Source of the DNA: Deltaproteobacteria bacterium
GTDB lineage: Bacteria; Desulfobacterota; Desulfobacteria; Desulfobacterales; Desulfatibacillaceae
DNA: 9,077 nt
Assembly (NCBI GenBank): GCA_019308705.1
Contig: JAFDHW010000070.1
Span: 1 to 9,077, forward strand
Direction of reading: 5' to 3'
Position 1 is the first letter of the stretch, and the number at the start of each line of letters is the position of its first letter. This document shows, in pieces, positions 1-5,397 of this stretch. The notes beneath the pieces are model-generated. The model did not search any database. It was not told where the DNA came from and worked only from the letters and a program-made list of their open reading frames with translations. The position numbers and the translations under genes are program-made.

Positions 1-1
1 G

Positions 2-382
2 CCCCTTGCCGTGCTGGGATACAAGCGCGCCCACCCCGGCCCGCCGGAGCGGCTGGAGATCTTGTACGAGGAAACCTCCCACGGCCTGGAAGAAGAGTTT
101 TCGCGCCTGTACCGGGCTTCCGGGATTCCCCTGGTGCTGGCCCACGTGGTGATGGAAGAGGGCAGGGCGTGGGTCTACGACCTGGACTGCGACCCCTTGT
201 TCCGGGACCTCCCCGGCCCGTACCAGGACCTTCTGGCGCGTGAGCTGGCCCGGTCCCTGGCCGGCGCGCCACCAGGGGACCGGCAGCCGCTTGGGCCCGC
301 AACGCGCCCGGTCCTGGCCGTCTCGCGCATGCTGGCGGACCTGTTCGCCTTTGAACGGCGCAAACACGAACCCAATCCCTGA
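2..382 (+). CDS. C-terminal part of a probable ATP-grasp enzyme (5' end outside window)
   Basis: The reading frame is open from the first bases, so the start is probably upstream; the GTG at 11 is only an internal candidate and has no visible ribosome binding site. I see no signal peptide. By eye, the middle of the fragment lines up with the C-terminal end of the complete ATP-grasp protein at 1106-2083. IPLVLAHVVMEEGRAWVYD-LDCDP corresponds to GLLWAAWDAV-LVLLDCNP there, and both then run into a helix ending in ELARSLAG or ELAGFLTA. This region supplies the last strand and metal-binding residues of the ATP-grasp fold. The usual metal-ligand Asn is Asp here (DCDP instead of DCNP), so activity may be altered. 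A tail of about 35 residues extends past the part that matches. It ends 77 bases before the first small peptide gene, in the same direction. The call rests on a visual alignment of a fragment, and another nucleotide-binding family remains possible. Confidence 0.55.
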   Translation, partial: PLAVLGYKRAHPGPPERLEILYEETSHGLEEEFSRLYRASGIPLVLAHVVMEEGRAWVYDLDCDPLFRDLPGPYQDLLARELARSLAGAPPGDRQPLGPATRPVLAVSRMLADLFAFERRKHEPNP

Positions 383-388
383 AACACC

Positions 389-415
389 TTGAATTTTTAT
401 GCCCCTGCAGATAAT
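389..415 (+). promoter_or_regulatory. Candidate sigma-70 promoter for the peptide/ATP-grasp genes
   Basis: A TTGAAT box (389-394, 4/6 to consensus) is followed after 15 bases by GATAAT (410-415, 5/6 to consensus). The stretch is clearly more AT-rich than the surrounding coding DNA and sits in the 77-base gap before the first peptide gene. Transcription would start around 422-424, leaving a leader of about 37 bases. The 15-base spacer is short, which weakens the call. The gap could equally be transcribed from upstream. Confidence 0.35.
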
Positions 416-428
416 TTGGGAGGAAACT
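415..428 (+). repeat. Leader element copy 1 (TTTGGGAGGAAACT)
   Basis: This exact 14-base sequence occurs again at 4843-4856. Copy 1 ends 31 bases before the ATG of the first small peptide and copy 2 ends 30 bases before the ATG of the DUF3015 gene. In both cases a true Shine-Dalgarno sequence (GGAGG or GGGAGGG) lies between the element and the ATG. The core GGGAGGA is itself Shine-Dalgarno-like, but no start codon follows it at a usable distance in either place. It may be a shared 5' leader or regulator site. A chance match of purine-rich DNA is not excluded. Confidence 0.4.
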
Positions 429-459
429 TACAGCCCAAACACACCCCTGGAGGCGAGCG

Positions 460-672
460 ATGGGATTTGACGAGAAGAGCGCCATGGTGGGAACCAGCGC
501 GTCGGACAAGATGGGCGGCGACGCGCCCGGCTACGTGGAAATGGACCCGGGCTCCATTGCCATGGAACCCTCCGGCGGCCTGGGCGGGGCGGACGACCTC
601 GCCATGTCCGGAGCCACGGGAGACGGCCTGGCGGACAACACCTCCGTGGGCTCCATCCCCACGGCCAGCTAA
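460..672 (+). CDS. Small acidic peptide, candidate ATP-grasp-modified RiPP precursor (copy A, 70 aa)
   Basis: I do not recognise a named family. The start is set by GGAGG at 449-453, six bases before the ATG, and by alignment with its paralogue at 884-1087. The peptide has no signal sequence, Cys, His or Trp. It has 8 Asp and 3 Glu against 2 Lys, and 13 Ser/Thr. The N-terminal block shared with copy B runs from residue 3 to 21 (F-D-E/D, S, VGT, ASDK, G, D). The middle (22-36) differs. The C-terminal block (39-70) is shared, ending in ADNTSVGSIPT-x-S. Residues 32-45 and 46-59 look like two degenerate 14-residue units (I/L-A-M ... G-x-G-x-A-D). Acidic side chains interspersed with Ser/Thr are what graspetide ligases join as ester links, and an ATP-grasp gene lies on each side, so a precursor role is inferred. 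It could instead be a small cytoplasmic structural or regulatory protein. Confidence 0.75.
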   Translation: MGFDEKSAMVGTSASDKMGGDAPGYVEMDPGSIAMEPSGGLGGADDLAMSGATGDGLADNTSVGSIPTAS

Positions 673-744
673 CCCGATTTGTTCGTGGGAAATTTTGCCC
701 CCTGATCTGTCCTGTTCCAGCGAAATTTCTCATCCTCCGGGCTC

Positions 745-773
745 GCCGCGTTTCCGCGCGGCTGAAAGCGCGG
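745..773 (+). promoter_or_regulatory. Two mutually exclusive hairpins between the peptide genes
   Basis: GCCGCG (745-750) can pair with CGCGGC (757-762). CCGCGC (754-759) can instead pair with GCGCGG (768-773) around an 8-base loop. The stems overlap, so only one can form at a time. A third possible stem follows (GGGGTG 775-780 with CACCCC 794-799). The 211-base gap between the two peptide genes (673-883) otherwise holds no open frame resembling a gene. Alternative pairing of this kind is typical of attenuators or processed RNA leaders, but short GC stems are common in DNA this GC-rich, so this is only suggestive. Confidence 0.3.
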
Positions 774-807
774 TGGGGTGCGGGTTCGCTTTTCACCCCC
801 ATTTCCG

Positions 808-837
808 GCGACACCAAAAACCGGTTTCGTGAATAAT
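808..837 (+). promoter_or_regulatory. Weak candidate promoter for the second peptide gene
   Basis: GCGACA (808-813, 4/6 to the -35 consensus) and AATAAT (832-837, 5/6 to the -10 consensus) are 18 bases apart, about 46 bases before the second peptide's ATG. If used, transcription would begin inside the hairpin at 838-854. The -35 box is poor and the evidence is sequence match only. Confidence 0.2.
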
Positions 838-862
838 CCGGCCAGTTGCGCCGGCCCTTTTT
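838..862 (+). terminator. Possible weak intrinsic terminator or attenuator ahead of the second peptide
   Basis: CCGGC (838-842) pairs with GCCGG (850-854) around a 7-base loop. Three C's and then five T's (858-862) follow at once. The stem is only five base pairs, so termination would be partial. It lies 12 bases upstream of the Shine-Dalgarno sequence of the second peptide, where partial termination would make the first peptide more abundant than the second peptide and the ATP-grasp enzyme. It may also act only as a leader hairpin. Confidence 0.35.
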
Positions 863-883
863 CCCTGCACGATGGGAGGCCCC

Positions 884-1087
884 ATGCCTTTTGACGACGA
901 GAGTTCCTTGGTGGGAACCCGGGCTTCGGACAAGACGGGCGCAGACAACGGCGGCCTGGCGGGTTCGGGGGACGCCCAGAATCCGGGCGGCCTGGCGTCC
1001 GCAGACCCTATCGCCATGGAATCCGCCACAGACCCGGCGGGCGCGGCGGACAACACCTCGGTGGGGTCCATCCCCACGTCTTCGTAA
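884..1087 (+). CDS. Small acidic peptide, candidate ATP-grasp-modified RiPP precursor (copy B, 67 aa)
   Basis: This is the paralogue of the peptide at 460-672. I chose the ATG at 884 over the one at 872. GGGAGG (874-879) precedes 884 at a usable distance and would lie inside the gene if 872 were used. The sequence from 884 (MPFDDESSLVGT) also aligns residue for residue with copy A (MGFDEKSAMVGT). It has no signal peptide or Cys, 8 Asp and 2 Glu, and 15 Ser/Thr. VGT-R-ASDK (10-17) and ADNTSVGSIPT (55-65) match copy A, while the segment 22-32 is unrelated and slightly shorter. In the 33 bases encoding ADNTSVGSIPT the two copies differ at two positions, both silent, which fits protein-level constraint. 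The stop lies 18 bases before the ATP-grasp gene, so the two are probably co-translated and this peptide is the likeliest substrate. The function is inferred from context only. Confidence 0.75.
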   Translation: MPFDDESSLVGTRASDKTGADNGGLAGSGDAQNPGGLASADPIAMESATDPAGAADNTSVGSIPTSS

Positions 1088-1105
1088 GATCCTTCTGGCG
1101 CTGCC

Positions 1106-2083
1106 ATGCCGCCTCCGCTGGTCGCCCTGTTCGCCACTCCGGGCCATCCCCAGGCCATGGCCCTGGAGCGGGAGATCATCCTTCGGGGAGGCCGCGTTGT
1201 CACGTGCGACGCACGGGCGGACGGCTCCCAGGGCATGGCCGCGGGCAACGGCCGCCTGTGCTGGGGCGGCGTGGATTTTTCCGCCGTGGGCGCCGTCCAC
1301 GTGGTGTGCACGGCCCTGGGCACGCCGCCGGGCGTGGCGCCGGTGCGGTCCCCGGCCGTCCACCTCAAGGCCGCGGCCCGGTTCCTGCAAGAGCGGGAGC
1401 GCCAGTCCGCGGTGCGGGCCTTTCTGGGCATGGCCCGGGACCGGGGCATGCCGGTGGTGAACCCTCCCGGCGGCGCCTGGGCGGACCACGAGGCCAAGGC
1501 CGGGTTCTACGAAAAGCTTTCCGCGTGGGGCTTTTCCGTGCCCAAAACCCTGTGCGCCAGCGACCTTGCGGCCGTGGAACGATTCCTGGCGGAAACGCCG
1601 GACGCGGTGATCAAGCCCCTGGCCGGGGTGGGCTCCACCAGGGCCGTCCGGCCCGGCGGGCTCAAGGCCGCGGACCTGGTCCTGTGCCCGGCGTTGCTCC
1701 AGGAGCGGGTGCAGGGCGAAGTGATCCGGGCCCACATGGTGGCGGGAAAGCTGGTCCTGGCCCTTGCGGTTCGCGGCCGGGGAGTGGATTCCCGCACCGG
1801 AAAGCGCACCGTGGCCAAGGCGGACCTCCCGCCCGGGACCGCGTCCGCCTTGCTGGAAGCCACGCAGAGGATGGGCCTTTTGTGGGCCGCCTGGGACGCG
1901 GTACGCACGCCGGATGGCGGCCTGGTCCTTCTGGACTGCAACCCCGGCCCCTACGTGTTGTGGACCGGCGAGGCCCACGCCCGGCGGGTGCTGGGCGAGC
2001 TGGCCGGGTTTCTCACGGCCTGGGCGGAAACCGGGGACCAGACCGTTGCCGCCCGCGTTGTGGAAGGTTTTCACCCCGCATAA
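1106..2083 (+). CDS. ATP-grasp ligase, probable peptide-modifying enzyme (325 aa)
   Basis: ATP-grasp enzymes join a carboxylate to an amine or hydroxyl through an acyl-phosphate. An N-terminal strand (LVALFATPGHPQAMALEREI, 5-24) opens a pre-ATP-grasp-like domain. NPPGGAWADHEAKAGFYEKL to VPKT (about 119-148) is the usual lead-in to the ATP-binding domain. VIKPLAGVGS (168-177) carries the ATP-binding Lys170 and a glycine-rich loop. LLQERVQG (197-204) has the hinge Glu. Asp264 and LLDCNPGP (275-282) supply the Mg-binding Asp and Asn. The length suits RimK/MdnB-type ligases. There is no signal peptide, so it is cytoplasmic. The ATG is preceded by only a poor Shine-Dalgarno sequence (CTGGCG), 18 bases after the stop of the peptide gene, which hints at translational coupling. 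The adjacent peptides make it a candidate graspetide-type macrocyclase. A free amino-acid or small-molecule ligase, or a peptide-tailing ligase, would look similar. Confidence 0.85.
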   Translation: MPPPLVALFATPGHPQAMALEREIILRGGRVVTCDARADGSQGMAAGNGRLCWGGVDFSAVGAVHVVCTALGTPPGVAPVRSPAVHLKAAARFLQERERQSAVRAFLGMARDRGMPVVNPPGGAWADHEAKAGFYEKLSAWGFSVPKTLCASDLAAVERFLAETPDAVIKPLAGVGSTRAVRPGGLKAADLVLCPALLQERVQGEVIRAHMVAGKLVLALAVRGRGVDSRTGKRTVAKADLPPGTASALLEATQRMGLLWAAWDAVRTPDGGLVLLDCNPGPYVLWTGEAHARRVLGELAGFLTAWAETGDQTVAARVVEGFHPA

Positions 2084-2104
2084 CCCTTTTCCGAGGATGG
2101 AGCC

Positions 2105-4111
2105 ATGAAACGGTTTGCGTGCCTGTGCGCGATCCTGGCCCTTTTGGCCTGGGCGGGCGTATCCACGGCCCAGCCGCCGCCCGGGGAGGAGGCGTTCTCC
2201 CAGGCGCTGGCCGCCTACAGCGGCCTGGGGAGGCATGTGGACTACGCCGAGGCCAGGGAGCTGTTCCTGGCGGCCCGGGAGGCCGGCCATCCCCTGGCGG
2301 CCATGTGGGTGGCGCGTTGCCTGCACGGCGGTCGGAGTGGATTCGACGCCGACCCTGAAGCGGCTCAAAACCTGGCGGCCTCGGTTATCGAGGAGGTAAA
2401 GCGCCTCGCGAAAACCGACCCGCGGGCCATGTTTCTTTTGGCCTCCGCGTTCCAGGACGGCCTGGCCGTGGACCGGGACCCGGCAACCGCCCGCGGCCTG
2501 TACGAAAAAGCGGCCCGTGCCGGCGACGCGCTTTCCATGGGCAACCTGGGCTGGATGCTCCATCACGGCGTGGGGGGGGATCGGGACACGGCCGCAGCCC
2601 GGGAGTGGTACAAAAAGGCGGCCGAAGCCGGCGACGCGGCGGGCATGCTGAACCTGGGCTACATGGCGGAAAAGGGCGTGGCCGGCCAAAGGGACGAAAA
2701 ACTGGCCGTGCAGTGGTACGAGCGCGCCGCGAAAAAAGGCCATCCCCAGGCCATGTTCAACCTGGGCTGGATGTGCGAGACCGGCCGGGGCACGGACAAG
2801 GACCTTGCCCGGGCCGTGGACTGGTATTTCATGGCCGCCAACAAGGGCGAGGAAAACGCCATGAACAACCTAGGCATGATGTACGAAACCGGCCGGGGTG
2901 TGAAGCGGGATCTCTCCCAGGCGGTCCGCTGGTACGCCAGGGCCGCGGACCGGGGCCACGCCAACGCCATGAAGAATCTGGGCTGGATGCTGGAGCAGGG
3001 CAGGGGCACGGCCCAGGATCTGTCCGCGGCGGTACAGTGGTACGAACGGGCGGCCGCCCTGGGCAACGCCGGGGCCATGTACAACCTGGGCGTCCTGTAC
3101 CAGACCGGGCGGGGAGTCTCCCAGGACGACCTGGCCGCGGCCAACCTGTTCCGCCAGGCGGCGGATTCCGGCAACCCGGACGCCATGAACTACCTGGGCT
3201 GGATGTATGAGAACGGCCGGGGCGTGCCCAGGGACCTCTCCCAGGCTCTGGCCTGGTACACCCGGGCCGCCCAAAAGGGCAAGGTGCTCGCCATGGCCAA
3301 CCTGGGATGCATGCACCAGGCCGGTTTGGGCACGGAACAGGACAACGAAAAGGCGGTGTACTGGTTCACCCGCGCGGCCGAGGGCGGCAACGCCGGGGCC
3401 ATGAACAACCTGGGCTGGATGTACGAGCACGGCCGGGGGGTGGAAAAGGACCTTGAAAAGGCCGCGCACTGGTACAAAAAGGCCGCGGAAAAGGGCAATC
3501 CCGTGGCCATGAACAACCTGGCCAACCTGCTGCGCAAAGGCGCGGGGTGCGGGCGCAACCTGGAACAGGCGGCCCTGTGGTACTACCGGGCCGCCATGGC
3601 CGGAAACCCCACGGCCATGAACAACCTGGCCTACATGTATGAAACCGGCCAGGGCGTGCCGAGGGACTATTCCCGCGCCGTGCTGTGGTTCGGCCGCGCG
3701 GCCTTCAAGGGCGAGGCTTCGGCCATGGACAACCTGGGCGTCATGTACCGCGACGGCGTGGGCGTGGCCGCGGACGATAAAAAGGCGGTCCAGTGGTTTG
3801 CCCGGGGCGCGGAATCCGGCGACCCCTCGGCCATGAACAACCTGGGGTGGATGTACAGGAAGGGCCGTGGCGTGGAAAAGGACAACGCCTTAGCCTTCCA
3901 TTGGTACACCCGCGCCGCCGAGGCCGGCAACCACCTGGCCATGGCCAACCTGGGGCTCATGTACATCAAGGGCGAGGGCGTGCGGCAGGATGGCCGGCAG
4001 GGCCTTTTCTGGCTGCAAAAGGCCGCGGACCGGGGCAACCAGTCCGCGCAAAGGCTCCTGTCCAAGCTTTCCGGCAGGGCCCGGGCCGGTGAAGGGGAGG
4101 GTGCGCAATGA
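2105..4111 (+). CDS. Secreted Sel1-repeat protein (668 aa)
   Basis: Sel1-like repeats are TPR-related helix pairs that bind proteins and often scaffold complexes. The protein starts with a signal peptide (MKRFACLCAILALLAWAGVS, cleavage likely near STA-QP at 20-23), so it acts in the periplasm or outside. A divergent repeat around 60-104 is followed by 15 repeats of exactly 36 residues (105-644) with no insertions. The consensus is x-x-x-AMxNLGxMYExGRGVxxDxxxAVxWYxRAAxxG. A short Gly/Glu/Arg tail ends the protein. GAGG (2093-2096) precedes the ATG by eight bases, and the gap after the ATP-grasp gene is 21 bases, so co-transcription is likely. Its stop overlaps the next start (ATGA at 4108-4111). 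No catalytic domain is visible. It may hold the neighbouring secreted proteins together or bind a peptide product, which is inference. Confidence 0.93.
   Translation: MKRFACLCAILALLAWAGVSTAQPPPGEEAFSQALAAYSGLGRHVDYAEARELFLAAREAGHPLAAMWVARCLHGGRSGFDADPEAAQNLAASVIEEVKRLAKTDPRAMFLLASAFQDGLAVDRDPATARGLYEKAARAGDALSMGNLGWMLHHGVGGDRDTAAAREWYKKAAEAGDAAGMLNLGYMAEKGVAGQRDEKLAVQWYERAAKKGHPQAMFNLGWMCETGRGTDKDLARAVDWYFMAANKGEENAMNNLGMMYETGRGVKRDLSQAVRWYARAADRGHANAMKNLGWMLEQGRGTAQDLSAAVQWYERAAALGNAGAMYNLGVLYQTGRGVSQDDLAAANLFRQAADSGNPDAMNYLGWMYENGRGVPRDLSQALAWYTRAAQKGKVLAMANLGCMHQAGLGTEQDNEKAVYWFTRAAEGGNAGAMNNLGWMYEHGRGVEKDLEKAAHWYKKAAEKGNPVAMNNLANLLRKGAGCGRNLEQAALWYYRAAMAGNPTAMNNLAYMYETGQGVPRDYSRAVLWFGRAAFKGEASAMDNLGVMYRDGVGVAADDKKAVQWFARGAESGDPSAMNNLGWMYRKGRGVEKDNALAFHWYTRAAEAGNHLAMANLGLMYIKGEGVRQDGRQGLFWLQKAADRGNQSAQRLLSKLSGRARAGEGEGAQ
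2417..4036 (+). repeat. Tandem array of fifteen 108-base units encoding Sel1 repeats
   Basis: The coding DNA repeats with an exact period of 108 bases and no gaps. The units are clearly diverged at base level but keep the AMxNLG and WYxRAA codon blocks. This is protein-repeat periodicity rather than mobile or satellite DNA. Near-identical blocks could permit unequal recombination and changes in repeat number. Confidence 0.9.
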
Positions 4112-4773
4112 AACCAAGCCGCACCGCGACCCTCCTGGTGCTTCTTTTTGGGCTTCCCCTCCTGGCCATCGGTTTCGGCGGCCTGGAGGGGCTCACCGAG
4201 TGCTCGGACGCGGACCTGGAGGAAGTCTGCGGTCAGATCCACCCGGACGACAGTCCCCGCATGGCGTTGGCCAGGAGCGCGGCGCGGGAGAGGGGTTCCG
4301 CCAGGACCGCCGTCCGCACGGACGTGCCCCGCTGCGTGCGTTCCGAGGTGGCCGCCCAATACTCCAACATGCCGGCCGTGGGAGGGTGGGAGGATTTCAG
4401 CCAGCTTTTGTCCGACGCGGGAGGCGTTGCCGCGGAAGGCTCCCAGGGAGGGTTCAATCCCCTGGCCGTGGCCGGGGAGATCTTCAACAGCGCCACGGGC
4501 GGCGTCATGGGCGTAAGCTACGACTTTTCCGGGTTGAAGAGCACCACCACCATGGACACCTCCCATTGGGGCAACCTCCGGAACGCCGCGCTTTCCGGCG
4601 GCGCCACCTCCCTGTCCGACCTGCTGCCCACGATCAACTACCAGGCGGAAGGAAACATCTCCTTTTACGCCAAGCCCGAGCTGGGCCGGCCGGAAAGAGG
4701 CCAGGACCTGGGAGAATTTACCGGAAATCTGGGTGTTTCCATCCGTTCCACCGTAACCATGCGGCCCCACTGA
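4108..4773 (+). CDS. Secreted protein of unknown function (221 aa) with an EC-SDADLEEVCGQ motif
   Basis: I do not recognise the family. A signal peptide covers about residues 1-22 (RTATLLVLLFGLPLLAIG). Right after it comes LTECSDADLEEVCGQ (29-43). This resembles the 'LxExxDxELxxVxGQ' segment seen just after the signal peptide in various secreted or pilus-associated proteins (for example DUF6160-type proteins), here with two Cys added. A third Cys is at 76 (PRCVRSE). The middle (about 84-140) is Gly/Ala-rich. The C-terminal half (136-219) has alternating polar and hydrophobic residues ending in NLGVSIRSTVTMRP, suggesting beta structure. The start is fixed by AGGGGAGG (4093-4100) and by the ATGA overlap with the Sel1 gene, which implies coupled translation and a shared role. 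It could be a partner or surface substrate of the Sel1 protein, but nothing in the sequence shows an activity. Confidence 0.85.
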   Translation: MKPSRTATLLVLLFGLPLLAIGFGGLEGLTECSDADLEEVCGQIHPDDSPRMALARSAARERGSARTAVRTDVPRCVRSEVAAQYSNMPAVGGWEDFSQLLSDAGGVAAEGSQGGFNPLAVAGEIFNSATGGVMGVSYDFSGLKSTTTMDTSHWGNLRNAALSGGATSLSDLLPTINYQAEGNISFYAKPELGRPERGQDLGEFTGNLGVSIRSTVTMRPH

Positions 4774-4886
4774 CCCCGGGGAAAGCGTGTTGATTTTTGC
4801 CTTTGAAACATGATACCTATGCTGAGGGTGTTGAGGCAGTTTTTTGGGAGGAAACTCGAGGGAACATTCAACGGGAGGGAACGAGC
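4774..4886 (+). promoter_or_regulatory. AT-richer gap, probable start of a second transcription unit
   Basis: This 113-base gap is noticeably more AT-rich than its surroundings. Boxes such as TTGATT (4790-4795), TTGCCT (4797-4802) and TATGCT (4818-4823) occur. The best pair (TTGCCT, 15 bases, TATGCT) is only 4/6 plus 4/6, so I do not assign an exact promoter. The second copy of the 14-base leader element is at its 3' end. An in-frame TTG at 4797 would extend the next protein but has no ribosome binding site and would bury its signal peptide. I see no terminator hairpin. Confidence 0.35.
4843..4856 (+). repeat. Leader element copy 2 (TTTGGGAGGAAACT)
   Basis: This is an exact copy of the 14 bases at 415-428 and ends 30 bases before the ATG of the DUF3015 gene. 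As in copy 1, the true Shine-Dalgarno sequence follows it (GGGAGGG, 4873-4879) and the ATG is preceded by a GAGC-containing spacer. The similar position suggests a common leader or common regulation of the two transcription units. Confidence 0.4.
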
Positions 4887-5345
4887 ATGAAGAAAGCGAC
4901 GATGGTGACGACGGTGATCATGGCGGCCATGTTCCTGGCTAGCGCGGGCTTTGCCGGCCAGATGAATTACGGCTGCGGCGTGGGCTCCATGATTATGGAA
5001 AATAACGACAGCCTGGTTTCCCAGACCCTGGCGGTCACCACCAACGGCATCCTCTGCAACCAGTTCTTCGGCATCACCTCCGGCACCCTGCAGTGCGAAA
5101 AACCGGACAACCTGGTCTATAACGAGCAGGTGCAGCGCTTCGTGGCCGACAACATGGACCACCTGGCCGCCGACATGGCCCGAGGCGAGGGCGAGTACCT
5201 GGACACCCTGGCCGCCCTGATGGGCGTGCCCGAAGCCGACCGTCCCGCCCTGTACAGCACCCTGCAGAGCAATTTCTCCAGCATCTACACCTCCGAGCAG
5301 GTGACCTCCCTGCAGGTGGTGGCGAACATGGACGCCGTCCTGTAA
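4887..5345 (+). CDS. DUF3015 family secreted protein (152 aa)
   Basis: The ATG at 4887 has GGGAGGG seven bases upstream and begins a clear signal peptide (MKKATMVTTVIMAAMFLASA, cleavage near GFA-GQ at 21-25). The mature part starts with the family signature, YGCGVGSMIMEN (28-39), followed by SQTLAVTTNGILCNQFFGIT and SGTLQC (45-70). Cys30, Cys57 and Cys70 are in the exported half, where a disulfide is possible. The rest (75-152) is helical, including ADNMDHLAADMARGEGEYLDTLA. The length is normal for the family. Its function is unknown; members are small periplasmic proteins. In the genomes I recall it is often near DUF4105 genes, and here a DUF4105 gene follows after 52 bases, so the two probably act together at the envelope. 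Confidence 0.9.
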   Translation: MKKATMVTTVIMAAMFLASAGFAGQMNYGCGVGSMIMENNDSLVSQTLAVTTNGILCNQFFGITSGTLQCEKPDNLVYNEQVQRFVADNMDHLAADMARGEGEYLDTLAALMGVPEADRPALYSTLQSNFSSIYTSEQVTSLQVVANMDAVL

Positions 5346-5397
5346 GGTTGGCAGCATCCTGACAGACCGGTTTCACATCAAGGGGGGGCAGGTCGTT

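Noticed and set aside
389..832. A 147-codon + strand frame overlapping the first peptide gene in another frame
   Set aside because: It has Trp/Arg/Pro-rich low-complexity translation and no ribosome binding site. The 460-672 frame has a paralogue, a Shine-Dalgarno sequence and silent substitutions.
872..883. A start at ATG 872 for the second peptide (adding MGGP)
   Set aside because: The Shine-Dalgarno GGGAGG at 874-879 serves the ATG at 884, and alignment with the first peptide begins exactly at 884.
428..2743. A 771-codon open frame on the - strand opposite the peptide, ATP-grasp and Sel1 genes
   Set aside because: It has no recognisable domain, is very rich in Gly/Arg/His/Pro, and mirrors well-supported + strand genes. 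Long antisense frames are expected in GC-rich coding DNA.
2417..4036. The 108-base periodicity as a CRISPR array or satellite repeat
   Set aside because: There are no short identical repeats with unique spacers. The period equals one 36-residue Sel1 unit in a continuous reading frame.
4774..4783. CCCCGGGG palindrome after the orphan gene as a terminator
   Set aside because: The palindrome leaves no loop, and no T-run follows directly.
4797..4886. A TTG start at 4797 extending the DUF3015 protein by 30 residues
   Set aside because: There is no ribosome binding site, and the extension would place charged residues ahead of a typical signal peptide that starts at 4887.
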